Notes: generated by a model not told the origin, from the letters alone. Shown: positions 1 through 9,420, counted from the stretch's first letter. The stretch is DNA of 64,000 nt from Paenibacillus pabuli (GCF_023101145.1 NZ_CP073714.1:6758001-6822000), one strand, 5' to 3'. Made by a program: numbers and translations.

Positions 1-1927
1 CCTTCTCTCCGGCAATAACGAGGTCTGTCTTTTTGGAGACACTGCCCGTTACCTTCGCTCCTAGAGCTTCCAGCCGCTGCGTTGCCTCTTCGCGCGTGAG
101 TTGGTGCAGCGTTCCGGTGAGCACGACCGTTTTGCCACTGAAGAAGGAATCTTCCACAATCGCTGCTGGTGCCTCAGGCGCTTGAGCTTTTACGCCCAAA
201 TTCAGCATCTTCTCGATGGCCGCCTGGGTAAACGGATCGGCAAAGAAATTCACAATGCTCTCGGCAACAATGCCGCCTACGTCCGGAAGTTCAACGAGCT
301 CCTCTGCCGTTGCATTCATAATGGCATGCAGGTCACGGTAATGATCAGCCAGCATGCGTGTAGTTGATTTACCTGTATTCGGAATTCCCAGTGAGTACAG
401 GAACGAAGCGAGGTCACGGTCCTTGCTCTGCTCCAGGGCAGCAATAAGGTTGTTTGCCTTCTTTTCACCAAACCGTTCGAGCTTGACCAGATCATCAAAT
501 TGCAACGTATACAGGTCAGCCGGCTCACGCACGTTCAATTCATCGTACAGCTGAATCGCCGTTTTCTCGCTAAACGTCTCGATGTCCATTGCATCACGTG
601 AAGCAAAGTGAGAAATACGGGCCACCGTCTGCGGTTTGCACGCCAGTTTGTTGTTACAAAATAAATGCGCTCCACGCTGTTCCAAAGGAAATCCACATGC
701 CGGACACTGCTCAGGGAATACAATCTCCTCGCCGTCACTTTCTTCAGTCACTTTACCCAAGATTTCAGGAATGACATCGTTGGAACGACGGATAAAGACA
801 CGTGTACCCAAGGCGAACTTCAAATTCTTACGCTCAATGTCACCCACGTTATTCAATGTACAGTTCTGTACCGTTACCCCGGCCAGCTCAACCGGTTCTA
901 CACGAGCAAGCGGAGTCACTTTGCCAGTACGACCCACATTCCAGACAACAGAGTTCAGAACGGTCGTGGTCTCTTCCGCCTCGAATTTGTACGCTACCGC
1001 CCAACGGGGGAACTTATCCGTGTAACCCAATACCTCACGGGTGCGCATGTCTGTAATTTTGATAACAGCTCCATCGATCAGGTAGTCCAGTTGACCACGG
1101 CTCTCTTGTATCGCTGCAAGCTGCTCCATCACATCATCAAACTCATGGAAATATGTAATGGATGGATTGACTTTGAATCGATTCTCACGGAGAAAGTCCA
1201 TCATCTCCTGATGGTTGGCAAACTGAATATCATCCGAATAACCTACATTATAGAAATAGGCGTTCAACCGCCGTTCAGCTGTAGTCTTCGGATTCAAATT
1301 GCGCAGTGCTCCTGCTGCGGCATTCCGAGCGTTTTTGAGCGGCTCTGCTGCCGTTTCATTATATCGATTCAATACAGACAGGTTCATGATGCCTTCACCT
1401 TGGACTTCAATCGTACCGCCTGTATACGGGATTTTGAGCGGAACAGATTTAATCGTTCTAACCTGAGCCAAAATACCCTCCCCTACAGTGCCGTTCCCAC
1501 GCGTAGAGGCTTGAACCAACTCACCGTTTGTGTACGTTAGATTCAGGGTCAGACCGTCAAACTTCAGCTCAATGACATAACCCGGTTCGGGCAACGGATT
1601 ATCTGGATTTTTGGTGTTGTAGTCATTAATTAGCTTGAGCACACGCGTATTCCAGTTTCGCAGCTGCTCTATATTCTGGGCTTTGTCCAAACTCCACAAT
1701 GAGGATAAATGGCGATGCGGTGTAAACCCTTTGAGCAGTTCACCACCCACACGCTGTGTCGGAGAATCAGGTAAAACCATGCCACTCTCCTGTTCCAGCG
1801 TAACCAGTTCGTCGTACAGAAGATCATACTCCTTGTCGCTGATCTGCGGCTGATCCATCGTGTAGTACTGATAGTTATGCTGATTCAGCTCGTTAACAAG
1901 CTGCTCCATCCGGTGCATCGGGTCCAT
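1..1927 (-). CDS. ligA: NAD-dependent DNA ligase LigA, C-terminal end cut by the window edge
   Basis: Seals nicks in duplex DNA during replication and repair, using NAD+. About 642 residues are present against a usual length near 670, so only the end of the BRCT domain is missing. The adenylation domain carries the KxDG motif (Lys at about residue 122, KFDG). It is followed by the OB fold, a four-Cys zinc finger (CPAC...CNNKLAC), helix-hairpin-helix repeats and the start of a BRCT domain (VVLTGTL). The ATG at 1927 is chosen because GGAGGG lies 10 nt upstream; an earlier ATG at 1937 is in another frame. It is the third gene of pcrB-pcrA-ligA, 115 bp after pcrA, the same order as in Bacillus. 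Identity is certain; the 3' end lies outside the window. Confidence 0.97.
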   Translation of the reverse strand, partial: MDPMHRMEQLVNELNQHNYQYYTMDQPQISDKEYDLLYDELVTLEQESGMVLPDSPTQRVGGELLKGFTPHRHLSSLWSLDKAQNIEQLRNWNTRVLKLINDYNTKNPDNPLPEPGYVIELKFDGLTLNLTYTNGELVQASTRGNGTVGEGILAQVRTIKSVPLKIPYTGGTIEVQGEGIMNLSVLNRYNETAAEPLKNARNAAAGALRNLNPKTTAERRLNAYFYNVGYSDDIQFANHQEMMDFLRENRFKVNPSITYFHEFDDVMEQLAAIQESRGQLDYLIDGAVIKITDMRTREVLGYTDKFPRWAVAYKFEAEETTTVLNSVVWNVGRTGKVTPLARVEPVELAGVTVQNCTLNNVGDIERKNLKFALGTRVFIRRSNDVIPEILGKVTEESDGEEIVFPEQCPACGFPLEQRGAHLFCNNKLACKPQTVARISHFASRDAMDIETFSEKTAIQLYDELNVREPADLYTLQFDDLVKLERFGEKKANNLIAALEQSKDRDLASFLYSLGIPNTGKSTTRMLADHYRDLHAIMNATAEELVELPDVGGIVAESIVNFFADPFTQAAIEKMLNLGVKAQAPEAPAAIVEDSFFSGKTVVLTGTLHQLTREEATQRLEALGAKVTGSVSKKTDLVIAGEK

Positions 1928-2042
1928 ACAGGGCCATCCCTCCGTTATTATAATTTGAATCTATGTAGAACGAACACTCATATTGCATTGGAACTAAGAT
2001 CATAGAACCAGCTTGTGCAACATGAATGTTTCGTTCTTAAAT

Positions 2043-4403
2043 CTATTCTACTTTGGTAATGGGAGCAAAGCCTGCAAGCAGACGTTTTAGGCCCACCGGG
2101 GCCGGGAACGCGATCTGAAGCTCTGTGTCATTACCTGTACCTTTCACCCCAACAATCGTACCTGTTCCCCATTTGCCATGTTGTACTTTATCTCCGGCCT
2201 TGAACCCTGCTTCACCATTAGAAGCCGCGGGCTTGGAAGCAGATGTTGGCGTAGCATATGCTGGGCGGGAAGTACTTGTAGTCACACGCGAAGTTGGTGT
2301 GGATGCGGTGGCAGAAGAACCACCTCTACTTTGTTGTTCAAAAAGCTTGGCCGAACTGCCGCCACCAAAGTTGCTCCCGCCACTGGCTCCCAGTCCACGG
2401 CCACCATATGATCCACCTGCGCTGCTGCCACGACGGTAGCGGTCACGAGCGATGGAGGTATCTTCTTTTAGCTCATCCGGAATTTCATCCAGGAAGCGTG
2501 AAGGCGGGTTCGCTGTTGTGCGCCCGAACAAGGTCCGCATTTGCGCGCAAGACAGGAAGAGTTGTTCTTCAGCACGCGTGATGCCCACATAAGCCAATCT
2601 GCGCTCTTCCTCCAACTCCTCGTTGTCCATGAAGGCCCGGCTGTGCGGGAAAACCCCTTCCTCCATACCAATGATAAAGACGACGGGGAATTCCAGACCT
2701 TTGGCACTGTGCATCGTCATCAGGGTAACTGCGTCACTCTGATCCTCTTCATCATCGTTCATGCTGTCGATATCCGCAATCAATGCGAGATCGGTAAGGA
2801 ACGAAACGAGTGTTTTGTCTTCATTATTTTTCTCAAATTCCATCGTAACGGACAGGAACTCATCAATGTTCTCCAGCCGTGCACGGGATTCGAGTGTGTT
2901 TTCATTTTGCATCTCTAGTCGGTACTGGCTCATCTCGAGAATCTTCTCGGTCAGTTCGGTCACAGACAGATATTCTACCATCTGATGCAGCGCGGCAATC
3001 ATGTCATAGAACTCCACCAGCGCATTCCGCGTTCGACCGGCAAAACCGAGATCGTCCACGACCTGAAGCACACGGAATATGGAAATTCCCCGTTCTCCTG
3101 CCGCAGCTGCCAGTTTCGCAACTGTTGTATCCCCAATGCTGCGTTTCGGTACATTAATAATCCGAGTAAGGCTGATGTCATCATCAGGGTTGGAAAGCAG
3201 GCGCAGATAGGCCAGAATGTCCTTAATCTCTTTACGATCATAGAACTTGATGCCGCCAACGATCTGATACGGAATATCAGACTTGATCAAAATTTCCTCT
3301 ATAACCCGGGACTGGGCATTGGTACGATACAAAATAGCGTGATTCTGATAGGATTTGCCGTTCTTCACATTTTTACTAATCTCAGAGGTTACAAAATACC
3401 CCTCATCATGTTCGGAATCCGCACGGTACACCTTGATCTTGGAGCCACCCTCTTTGTCCGTCCACAGTTTTTTCGGTTTGCGTCCCGTATTCAGGCCGAT
3501 TACCTCATTCGCTGCATTCAGGATATTCGAAGTGGAACGATAGTTTTGCTCCAGCAAGATGGTCTGTGCCTCTGGATAGTCTTTCTCAAAGTTCAGGATG
3601 TTGCTGATATCCGCTCCACGCCAGCGATAGATGGATTGGTCACTATCCCCTACGACGCAGATCCGGTGATGACTGTCAGCGAGCATGCGGCAAAGCATGT
3701 ACTGCGCACGGTTGGTATCCTGATACTCATCGACGTGGATGTATTGGAATTTCTTTTGGTAAAAGTCGAGAACTTCCGGCACTTCTTTGAACAGTTGAAT
3801 AGTCGCCATGATGAGATCGTCGAAGTCGAGCGAGTTGTTGGCTCTGAGCCGTTTCTGGTACATCTTATATACCTTCGCCACAATGCCTTCAAAATAGTCA
3901 GCAGCCTGCTTCTCATATTGCTCCGGGCTGATCAATTCATTCTTCGCGGTACTCATCATCGACTGAACGGCTTTTGGTTCAAATTTCTTGGTGTCGATAT
4001 TCTGGTCTTTCATACAACTACGAATGACAGATAATTGGTCAGATGAGTCCAAAATGCTGAAATTGGAGGTGAATCCGATACGTTCAATGTCACGGCGCAA
4101 AATACGCACGCACATGGAGTGAAACGTGGATACCCAAATGTCACGACCCTGAGAGCCGCCAACGAGTTGGGATACCCGGTCTTGCATCTCGCGTGCTGCT
4201 TTGTTCGTAAAGGTAATAGCCAAAATACCCCACGGTGGTGCTTTTCGTGTTGCAATCAGATAGGCAATCCGGTGTGTAAGCACACGGGTTTTGCCACTGC
4301 CCGCTCCAGCCATTATTAGCAGCGGTCCATCCGTCGCTTCGACGGCTTGTCGTTGGGGGGTGTTAAGCCGTGCTACGGCATCATGTATATTTACAGGTTG
4401 CAT
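2043..4403 (-). CDS. pcrA: ATP-dependent DNA helicase PcrA (UvrD/Rep family)
   Basis: Superfamily 1A 3'-5' helicase of 786 residues used in nucleotide excision repair, plasmid replication and displacement of RecA or stalled RNA polymerase. Walker A is at residues 32-39 (AGAGSGKT), and the DEYQDTN Walker B/Q-type motif lies near residue 225. The C-terminal 50 residues form the Tudor-like domain (KVQHGKWGTGTIV) typical of Firmicute PcrA, which contacts RNA polymerase. A Gly/Ser-rich linker precedes it. The start has AAAGGAG 9 nt upstream. The tetranucleotide run ATGCATGCATGC at the start creates two extra out-of-frame ATGs just before the true one, which could modulate initiation. Lies between pcrB and ligA; repeat copy A sits in the 295 bp upstream. 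Confidence 0.97.
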   Translation of the reverse strand: MQPVNIHDAVARLNTPQRQAVEATDGPLLIMAGAGSGKTRVLTHRIAYLIATRKAPPWGILAITFTNKAAREMQDRVSQLVGGSQGRDIWVSTFHSMCVRILRRDIERIGFTSNFSILDSSDQLSVIRSCMKDQNIDTKKFEPKAVQSMMSTAKNELISPEQYEKQAADYFEGIVAKVYKMYQKRLRANNSLDFDDLIMATIQLFKEVPEVLDFYQKKFQYIHVDEYQDTNRAQYMLCRMLADSHHRICVVGDSDQSIYRWRGADISNILNFEKDYPEAQTILLEQNYRSTSNILNAANEVIGLNTGRKPKKLWTDKEGGSKIKVYRADSEHDEGYFVTSEISKNVKNGKSYQNHAILYRTNAQSRVIEEILIKSDIPYQIVGGIKFYDRKEIKDILAYLRLLSNPDDDISLTRIINVPKRSIGDTTVAKLAAAAGERGISIFRVLQVVDDLGFAGRTRNALVEFYDMIAALHQMVEYLSVTELTEKILEMSQYRLEMQNENTLESRARLENIDEFLSVTMEFEKNNEDKTLVSFLTDLALIADIDSMNDDEEDQSDAVTLMTMHSAKGLEFPVVFIIGMEEGVFPHSRAFMDNEELEEERRLAYVGITRAEEQLFLSCAQMRTLFGRTTANPPSRFLDEIPDELKEDTSIARDRYRRGSSAGGSYGGRGLGASGGSNFGGGSSAKLFEQQSRGGSSATASTPTSRVTTSTSRPAYATPTSASKPAASNGEAGFKAGDKVQHGKWGTGTIVGVKGTGNDTELQIAFPAPVGLKRLLAGFAPITKVE

Positions 4404-4451
4404 GCATGCATGCTCCTTTCGTTGGTTGAAATATAAAGTCTAATTCAGAGG

Positions 4452-4598
4452 TTACACTAGGACTCCGATTGCAGAACCGTCCTCCGATCGCTGTTATCCC
4501 CAGATTTTTTTGATTCCCTTCTCCAAAGGGAAAATCCGGTGATAAAGGCGAACACTTCGTTTCTTCAGATCGGTTCCGCCCTCTCCGTTTTAGTGTAA
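4452..4598 (+). repeat. dispersed imperfect-palindrome repeat, copy A (147 bp)
   Basis: Bounded by perfect 8-bp inverted ends, TTACACTA at 4452-4459 and TAGTGTAA at 4591-4598. The core CGATCGCTGTTATCCCC starts near 4485 and pairs imperfectly with GGTGATAA followed by AGGCGAA. A second outer pairing joins AGAACCG on the left to CGGTTCC on the right. It lies between pcrB and pcrA, inside the likely transcript. Copies B to E occur at 31940, 52371, 53580 and 60586. I recognise no named family; the architecture is like ERIC or IRU elements. Confidence 0.85.
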
Positions 4599-4698
4599 AA
4601 GATAATTAATCCTTAAAAAGCTGTTCTATAATAGCAAAGCCGAAGTTCTATTTTAACAGATCAAGAGGGGAAATTGGGGGAATGGTAAACTAAACCGA

Positions 4699-5394
4699 TT
4701 AAACGGATTGTTTCACAGCTTGTACCGTCTCCAGCGCCTTGTCCAGATCACTGTAAACAATGTTGCCAACCACAACGGTGTCTGCTACCTGAGCGGCCTG
4801 TCCAGCTTTGTCCGGACTATCAATTCCGCCGCCATAGATGAGATGCGTCTTGGTGAGTTGTCTATGTGTCTCTCCAACCAGTTCCATATCTCCAAACGTT
4901 CCGCTGTACTCCATGTATACGATAGGCAGGTTAAGCAGACGTTCCGCAGCCTGGGCGTAAGCAACTGCAGCATCCGTCGTCAATTCCGTATCCGCTCCGG
5001 TCATTCGGGCAACAGTAGAGTCAGCATTGAGGACTATATAGCCTTCTGCAATAAGCAGATCCCAAGGGATCAGATAACCGTAACGCTCAATAGCTTGCTG
5101 ATGCTGTCCAATCATCCATTTGCTATCCGTCGCATTCAGCACCATCGGAATCAGATATCCGTCAAAACCGGGGACAACCGCCTCCAAATCGGATACTTCA
5201 AGCACACAAGGCAGCTCATAACGACGAACTCGGGACATCAGGTCCACCGTGTTGTCATAGGTAATTCCCGAAGACCCGCCAACAATAATGGCATCGGTTC
5301 CCGACATGCAGATCTGGTCGAGTGATTCATCCGTTATTTCCCGGTCCGGGTCCAGCTTAAATACATGTCTCCACTGCTTAATCATGTCTATCAA
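4699..5394 (-). CDS. pcrB: heptaprenylglyceryl phosphate synthase PcrB
   Basis: TIM-barrel prenyltransferase of 231 residues that joins heptaprenyl diphosphate to sn-glycerol-1-phosphate, giving an archaeal-type ether lipid precursor. The family motifs visible are the N-terminal KLDPD, GGSSG, the YxEYSG motif (VYMEYSG) and the phosphate-binding GGGI and VVGN segments near the C-terminus. The start is TTG at 5394: GGAGG stands 8 nt before it, whereas the first in-frame ATG (5385) is too far away. It is the first gene of pcrB-pcrA-ligA, and a sigma-A promoter lies about 50-80 bp upstream. Confidence 0.95.
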   Translation of the reverse strand: MIDMIKQWRHVFKLDPDREITDESLDQICMSGTDAIIVGGSSGITYDNTVDLMSRVRRYELPCVLEVSDLEAVVPGFDGYLIPMVLNATDSKWMIGQHQQAIERYGYLIPWDLLIAEGYIVLNADSTVARMTGADTELTTDAAVAYAQAAERLLNLPIVYMEYSGTFGDMELVGETHRQLTKTHLIYGGGIDSPDKAGQAAQVADTVVVGNIVYSDLDKALETVQAVKQSV

Positions 5395-5443
5395 CGAACA
5401 TTCCTCCAGAGGTTCTTCTGCATCCTAAAAAGCTTGTAAACTA

Positions 5444-5472
5444 AGTCTAAGTCAGCAGGGAGTGAGTGTCAA
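5444..5472 (-). promoter_or_regulatory. sigma-A promoter of the pcrB-pcrA-ligA operon
   Basis: On the minus strand, TTGACA (5472-5467) is followed after exactly 17 bp by TAGACT (5449-5444). The expected start point is near 5437, leaving a short leader before the TTG start of pcrB. Perfect -35 and good -10; no experimental support. Confidence 0.65.
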
Positions 5473-5678
5473 TGTTCGTATAAAAAGGGGAACAAAAAAT
5501 CACAGACTTTTCCCTGGAATTGCAGGAGAAGCCTGTCATTTTAATAAGGCAAGATCGTGAAGCTACAGAATTTAAGTCAGGTATAGACACAAGGTTCCAC
5601 TACGAACATCCACATCATGGGTAGAGCTCAACATTCTTTCTAGGAGCACTGAATCCATTCGAATCACAGTATATTGTC

Positions 5679-6554
5679 TCAAGGCTTCCAGGCAAAACGT
5701 GTGTTCATCTCATCCAGTTCCTGCTCGGTCAATACATCCGAATACACGCCGTACACGCCCCATTTCTCATAGTTAGCCACCTGGTCGGTGTCATTAATGG
5801 TATGCACGTAGGTGACAGCTCCAGCCTGCTTCAGCTTGGCCACGAAATTCTGGTTTACTTTATATTCCGGCATGGTTACGGCATCGATGTCATTCTTTTG
5901 TACAAAATCAATCACCTGAGCTTCCGAATCCTGCGTAGCGTAAAGTGTATAAATAATCGAAGGAAAAGCATAGATTTCTTTCACGGTTTCGAGCATCGGC
6001 TCATTATAGATCTGAACCACAACCCGATTAAGAATTGCAGGGTCATGTTTCTTGGCTGCGTCCACGAGTGATTTCAGTACCTGCTGAATATCCTCATCTT
6101 TCTGTTCTTTGGTATCGGTCACGATATACATGTCCGGGTACTTGGCCAACACATCCATAATGCCGTCCGCATCCATCGGTTGGTACATGCCCAGAATGGG
6201 CGTATTCATAAATTCATCATGTGTCAGCGCCTCAGCCTGTTTGTCCTCCGGCAGCTCCTCATCCTGTCCCAGCATTTTGCTCATGTTGGCGGTCCATTCA
6301 TGCCTTGCTACAGCCACACGATCGGAGGTCAGCATAAAGTCGATCTCAAACACACGTGTGCCCTTCTCATAATTGGAAATCATCGCCTCATAGGCGTTCG
6401 TATAAGGCTGCTCACGGATACTGCCCATCGCATGGGCAATCAGTCGGTAGGCTGTAAACCCGTCGTGCTGCTCCTCGCTTTGACTGTCATAGGCAAAAAA
6501 GAGTGTGCCCACGGTTACGATGAGTAGTGAAATGACTGCGGCAATCCGTTTCAT
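5679..6554 (-). CDS. GDPD/PI-PLC-like phosphodiesterase with N-terminal membrane anchor
   Basis: A 291-residue protein with an N-terminal hydrophobic segment (residues 4-22) that is either a signal peptide or an anchor, so the enzyme probably acts outside the membrane. The fold assignment rests on the glycerophosphodiester phosphodiesterase signature: IAHAMG, then YTNAYEA, FEIDFMLTSD and a catalytic-type His in ARHEW. The usual HRG...ENT motif is altered to HAMG...TNA, so the substrate may not be ordinary glycerophosphodiesters. Other candidates are a phosphatidylinositol phospholipase C-like enzyme or a teichoic-acid-related hydrolase. Single gene between rfbD and pcrB, with AAGGA about 12 nt before the ATG. 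Confidence 0.75.
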   Translation of the reverse strand: MKRIAAVISLLIVTVGTLFFAYDSQSEEQHDGFTAYRLIAHAMGSIREQPYTNAYEAMISNYEKGTRVFEIDFMLTSDRVAVARHEWTANMSKMLGQDEELPEDKQAEALTHDEFMNTPILGMYQPMDADGIMDVLAKYPDMYIVTDTKEQKDEDIQQVLKSLVDAAKKHDPAILNRVVVQIYNEPMLETVKEIYAFPSIIYTLYATQDSEAQVIDFVQKNDIDAVTMPEYKVNQNFVAKLKQAGAVTYVHTINDTDQVANYEKWGVYGVYSDVLTEQELDEMNTRFAWKP

Positions 6555-6675
6555 ATGGCGTTCACATCCTTAGTAGGGTGGTAGGGAAGAGAAAAAGAGT
6601 ATGATTATGATGATATGACGAAGCATGTGCGGTTTTTCCTTTTTGATAGCTAACTACCCTGATTGGAGAGGTGTA

Positions 6676-6701
6676 AAACAAAAAGCCGCCTGGAGGCGGC
6701 T
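6676..6701 (-). terminator. intrinsic terminator after rfbD
   Basis: On the minus strand a 7-bp GC stem (AGCCGCC/GGCGGCT, loop TCCA) is followed by TTTTTGTTTT. It lies 45 bp past the rfbD stop and ends the rfbCBD unit. Confidence 0.85.
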
Positions 6702-6745
6702 GTTAAATGGTGGGATACAGTATTCAGATGAAAAAGAAAAACCAA

Positions 6746-7627
6746 CTACTCGGCTTGTTGTACACTCAATTCATTCAGAAATGCGATCAAAGCTTCTCGC
6801 CAAGCTCTCATGGGTGGTAGACCATTTGTACGAATTGCGAGATGATCCATTACGGAATATTGAGGTCGAGGAGCAGGACGTGGGAATTGCTCAGTGGTAC
6901 AAGGCTCGAGAACAGCACTCTGTTTGAAGCGGGATTGCTTGGCTGCTTCTTCTGCAATGGCCTGCGCAAATTCATACCATGTGCATGTTCCAGAATTAGA
7001 GGCATGGTAGATACCGTATTTTTCAGTTAATGAAAGGCTGCTCACGAGTCTAGCTAAATCCACAGTATATGTGGGCGACCCTTGTTGATCATGAACCACC
7101 TGAAGCCGGGGGCGTTTCTCCAGAAGTTCCAACATGGTTTTGACAAAATTACTGCCGTGTACCCCGAATACCCATGATGTTCGTATAATAAACCATCGCG
7201 TGCATAGACTTTCGACCAGTCTCTCTCCTGCAAGCTTCGACTTGCCATACACGGTCAGCGGATTCGTTGAATCAAATTCCTGATAAGGTTTCGTTGCCGT
7301 GCCATCAAATACGTAATCGGTACTAATATAAATCAGTTTGGCTTTCACTTTCTCTGCAGCAACTGCTATATTTCTAGTGCCCGTTACATTGACTGTGTAC
7401 GCCATATCCTCATCTGTCTCGGCTTTATCAACGGCTGTATAGGCAGCACAATGAACGATGATGTGAGGTTGGAAAGCATTAATGGTTTCTCTGCATTGCT
7501 GTTGGTCGGTAATGTCCAATTGATCCCTGTCGCAGGCCATCACATCATGGCCACCTGTTTGAAATGTTTGCACAACATCGTATCCGAGCTGTCCCGCAGC
7601 TCCCGTCACCAGTACTCTGTACTTCAT
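6746..7627 (-). CDS. rfbD: dTDP-4-dehydrorhamnose reductase
   Basis: The last step of dTDP-L-rhamnose synthesis: NAD(P)H-dependent reduction of dTDP-4-keto-L-rhamnose. It has 293 residues, normal for RmlD. The N-terminal Rossmann motif is VTGAAGQLGYDV (residues 7-18). STDYVFDG and the YGKSKLAGE catalytic Tyr-Lys pair of the extended short-chain dehydrogenases are both present. Its ATG overlaps the rfbB stop by 4 nt (7624-7627), implying translational coupling. Third gene of rfbC-rfbB-rfbD; the product is likely used for cell-surface or S-layer glycans. Confidence 0.95.
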   Translation of the reverse strand: MKYRVLVTGAAGQLGYDVVQTFQTGGHDVMACDRDQLDITDQQQCRETINAFQPHIIVHCAAYTAVDKAETDEDMAYTVNVTGTRNIAVAAEKVKAKLIYISTDYVFDGTATKPYQEFDSTNPLTVYGKSKLAGERLVESLCTRWFIIRTSWVFGVHGSNFVKTMLELLEKRPRLQVVHDQQGSPTYTVDLARLVSSLSLTEKYGIYHASNSGTCTWYEFAQAIAEEAAKQSRFKQSAVLEPCTTEQFPRPAPRPQYSVMDHLAIRTNGLPPMRAWREALIAFLNELSVQQAE

Positions 7628-8649
7628 TCTGTGGAATCACCCACTCGCTTACCATACTGAAGTTGAACATAATCCTGATACGTTCCTGATTGAATTCGTG
7701 TCCACCAATCCTGATGGTTCAGATACCACTGAATGGTTTCTTTGATCCCTGTCTCAAAATTGTGCATAGGCTTCCACCCAAGCTCTGTACTTAACTTAGT
7801 CGGGTCAATTCCGTAACGTCGGTCGTGGCCCAGTCGATCCTGTACATATTGAATCAAACTTGCAGGCTTGCCTAGTTGTTCTAGAATCTTTTCAACAATA
7901 TATATATTAGTACGTTCGTTATTTCCTCCGATGTTATATACCTCTCCAATCTTGCCATTATGAATGACCAGATCGATAGCGCTGCAATGATCCTCTACAT
8001 AGAGCCAATCACGAATATTAAGTCCATCGCCATAGACAGGAATAGCTTCATCATTTAATGCTCGGGATATAATTAAAGGAATGAGCTTCTCAGGAAATTG
8101 GTAAGGTCCATAATTATTCGAACAACGTGTAATGTTTACAGGCAAACCAAATGTTTCATGATACGCTCTTACAAGTAAATCCCCACCCGCTTTACTGGCA
8201 GAGTATGGACTGTTCGGCATTAAAGGCGTCTCTTCTGTAAACAAACCTGTTGGACCGAGTGAGCCATATACTTCATCTGTAGATACCTGAACATATTTGG
8301 TAACCTGGTATTTCTTTGCTGCATCTAACAACACTTGCGTCCCAAGTACATTGGTACGCACAAAAATGTCCGGGGATAAAATGCTGCGATCCACATGAGA
8401 CTCAGCCGCAAAATTGACGATTACATCAATCCCTTGGGAGATAATTTGTTCCATCTGCTGTACGTCAGTGATATCCGCTCGGATAAACGTATATTGAGGA
8501 TTGGATTCTACGGATTGCAAATTCTCAAGGTTGCCTGCATACGTTAAGGAATCTACATTAACAATTTCATAGTCAGGATGTTCACGAAGCATATACATCA
8601 CAAAGTTGCTGCCAATAAATCCAGCCCCTCCAGTAACGAGCAGTTTCAT
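7624..8649 (-). CDS. rfbB: dTDP-glucose 4,6-dehydratase
   Basis: Converts dTDP-D-glucose to dTDP-4-keto-6-deoxy-D-glucose with bound NAD+. It has 341 residues. The Rossmann motif is VTGGAGFIGSNF (residues 5-16). Also visible are STDEVYG with the TDE catalytic triad part, the YSASKAGGD Tyr-Lys pair, and RCSNNYGPYQFPEKLIP, highly characteristic of RmlB. The RBS AAGGAGAG lies upstream of ATG 8649. There are 55 bp to rfbC upstream and a 4-nt overlap with rfbD downstream. Confidence 0.97.
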   Translation of the reverse strand: MKLLVTGGAGFIGSNFVMYMLREHPDYEIVNVDSLTYAGNLENLQSVESNPQYTFIRADITDVQQMEQIISQGIDVIVNFAAESHVDRSILSPDIFVRTNVLGTQVLLDAAKKYQVTKYVQVSTDEVYGSLGPTGLFTEETPLMPNSPYSASKAGGDLLVRAYHETFGLPVNITRCSNNYGPYQFPEKLIPLIISRALNDEAIPVYGDGLNIRDWLYVEDHCSAIDLVIHNGKIGEVYNIGGNNERTNIYIVEKILEQLGKPASLIQYVQDRLGHDRRYGIDPTKLSTELGWKPMHNFETGIKETIQWYLNHQDWWTRIQSGTYQDYVQLQYGKRVGDSTE

Positions 8650-8704
8650 GCTGCCTCTCTCCTTCTGCCCCCAGATACTGTACGATCCGAGAAGCCTGTT
8701 TTAG

Positions 8705-9253
8705 TTATCCAAAATTCAGTTCCGCCCCTTGAAGTAAAGGGTGCTTCTGGTCTTTCTCGGAGAGAATGGGATCCGACACAGGCCAATCGATTCCGAGCGC
8801 TGGATCGTTCCACAAAATACCCCGGTCATGTTCAGGCGAATAGTATGCATCCACCTTGTATGTCACCTGTGTATGTGGGACCAGTGTACAGAATCCATGA
8901 GCGAAACCTTGGGGAACAAGCAACTGCCGCTGATTATACTCACTGAGAATGACACTCTTCCATTGTCCAAAGGTTGGTGAGGAGGTACGAATATCTACAA
9001 TAACATCATAGATGGCTCCGGATATAACTCTGACTAACTTCGTCTGTGCTCTGGGCTGAAGCTGGTAATGAAGTCCGCGAAGAACTCCAGCTTCGGCAGA
9101 CAGGGATTGATTGTCCTGAACGAATACATGATGTATACCATTTTCATACAGAACACGCTCATTATAACTTTCCATGAAATATCCCCGATGATCGCCATAA
9201 ACCTTAGGTTCCAATATAGCTGCGCCATCCATAAACAGCGGAATCACCTTCAT
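8705..9253 (-). CDS. rfbC: dTDP-4-dehydrorhamnose 3,5-epimerase
   Basis: Cupin-fold RmlC of 182 residues, which epimerises dTDP-4-keto-6-deoxyglucose at C3 and C5. Family motifs: DHRGYFMESYN near the N-terminus, QDNQSLSAEAGVLRGLHYQ with the catalytic His in LRGLHYQ, and QGFAHGF. The RBS is GGAGGGATAAC before ATG 9253. First gene of the rfbC-rfbB-rfbD unit; an rfbA (thymidylyltransferase) partner is not in the window. Confidence 0.95.
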   Translation of the reverse strand: MKVIPLFMDGAAILEPKVYGDHRGYFMESYNERVLYENGIHHVFVQDNQSLSAEAGVLRGLHYQLQPRAQTKLVRVISGAIYDVIVDIRTSSPTFGQWKSVILSEYNQRQLLVPQGFAHGFCTLVPHTQVTYKVDAYYSPEHDRGILWNDPALGIDWPVSDPILSEKDQKHPLLQGAELNFG

Positions 9254-9295
9254 GTTATCCCTCCGTTATTGCTATTAACAGCATTTCTTCATATT

Positions 9296-9324
9296 AATCT
9301 ATGTATATGTAAAGCATCGGGCAA
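9296..9324 (-). promoter_or_regulatory. possible promoter of rfbC-rfbB-rfbD
   Basis: Minus strand TTGCCC (9324-9319), 17 bp spacer, TAGATT (9301-9296), about 45 bp before rfbC. The -35 box is a weak match, and other AT-rich hexamers are nearby. Confidence 0.35.
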
Positions 9325-9386
9325 GTGATCGTTCATTGGCCTGGTTATATTATGATATTTCAATACGTTGTTCCATAAAATAATCA

Positions 9387-9420
9387 AAACCCAACCGGTG
9401 TTTAATCTTCGGCTGGGCTT
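9387..9420 (-). terminator. intrinsic terminator after galU
   Basis: Minus strand 11-bp stem with two G-U pairs (AAGCCCAGCCG with CGGTTGGGTTT), followed by a T-rich run. It lies 17 bp after the galU stop and separates galU from the rfb genes. Confidence 0.75.

Noticed and set aside
665..1540. A 291-codon + strand frame opposite ligA
   Set aside because: LigA is complete in the minus frame with KxDG and zinc-finger motifs; the + frame is a shadow.
2985..4034. A 349-codon + strand frame opposite pcrA
   Set aside because: Antisense shadow of the helicase gene; no motifs.
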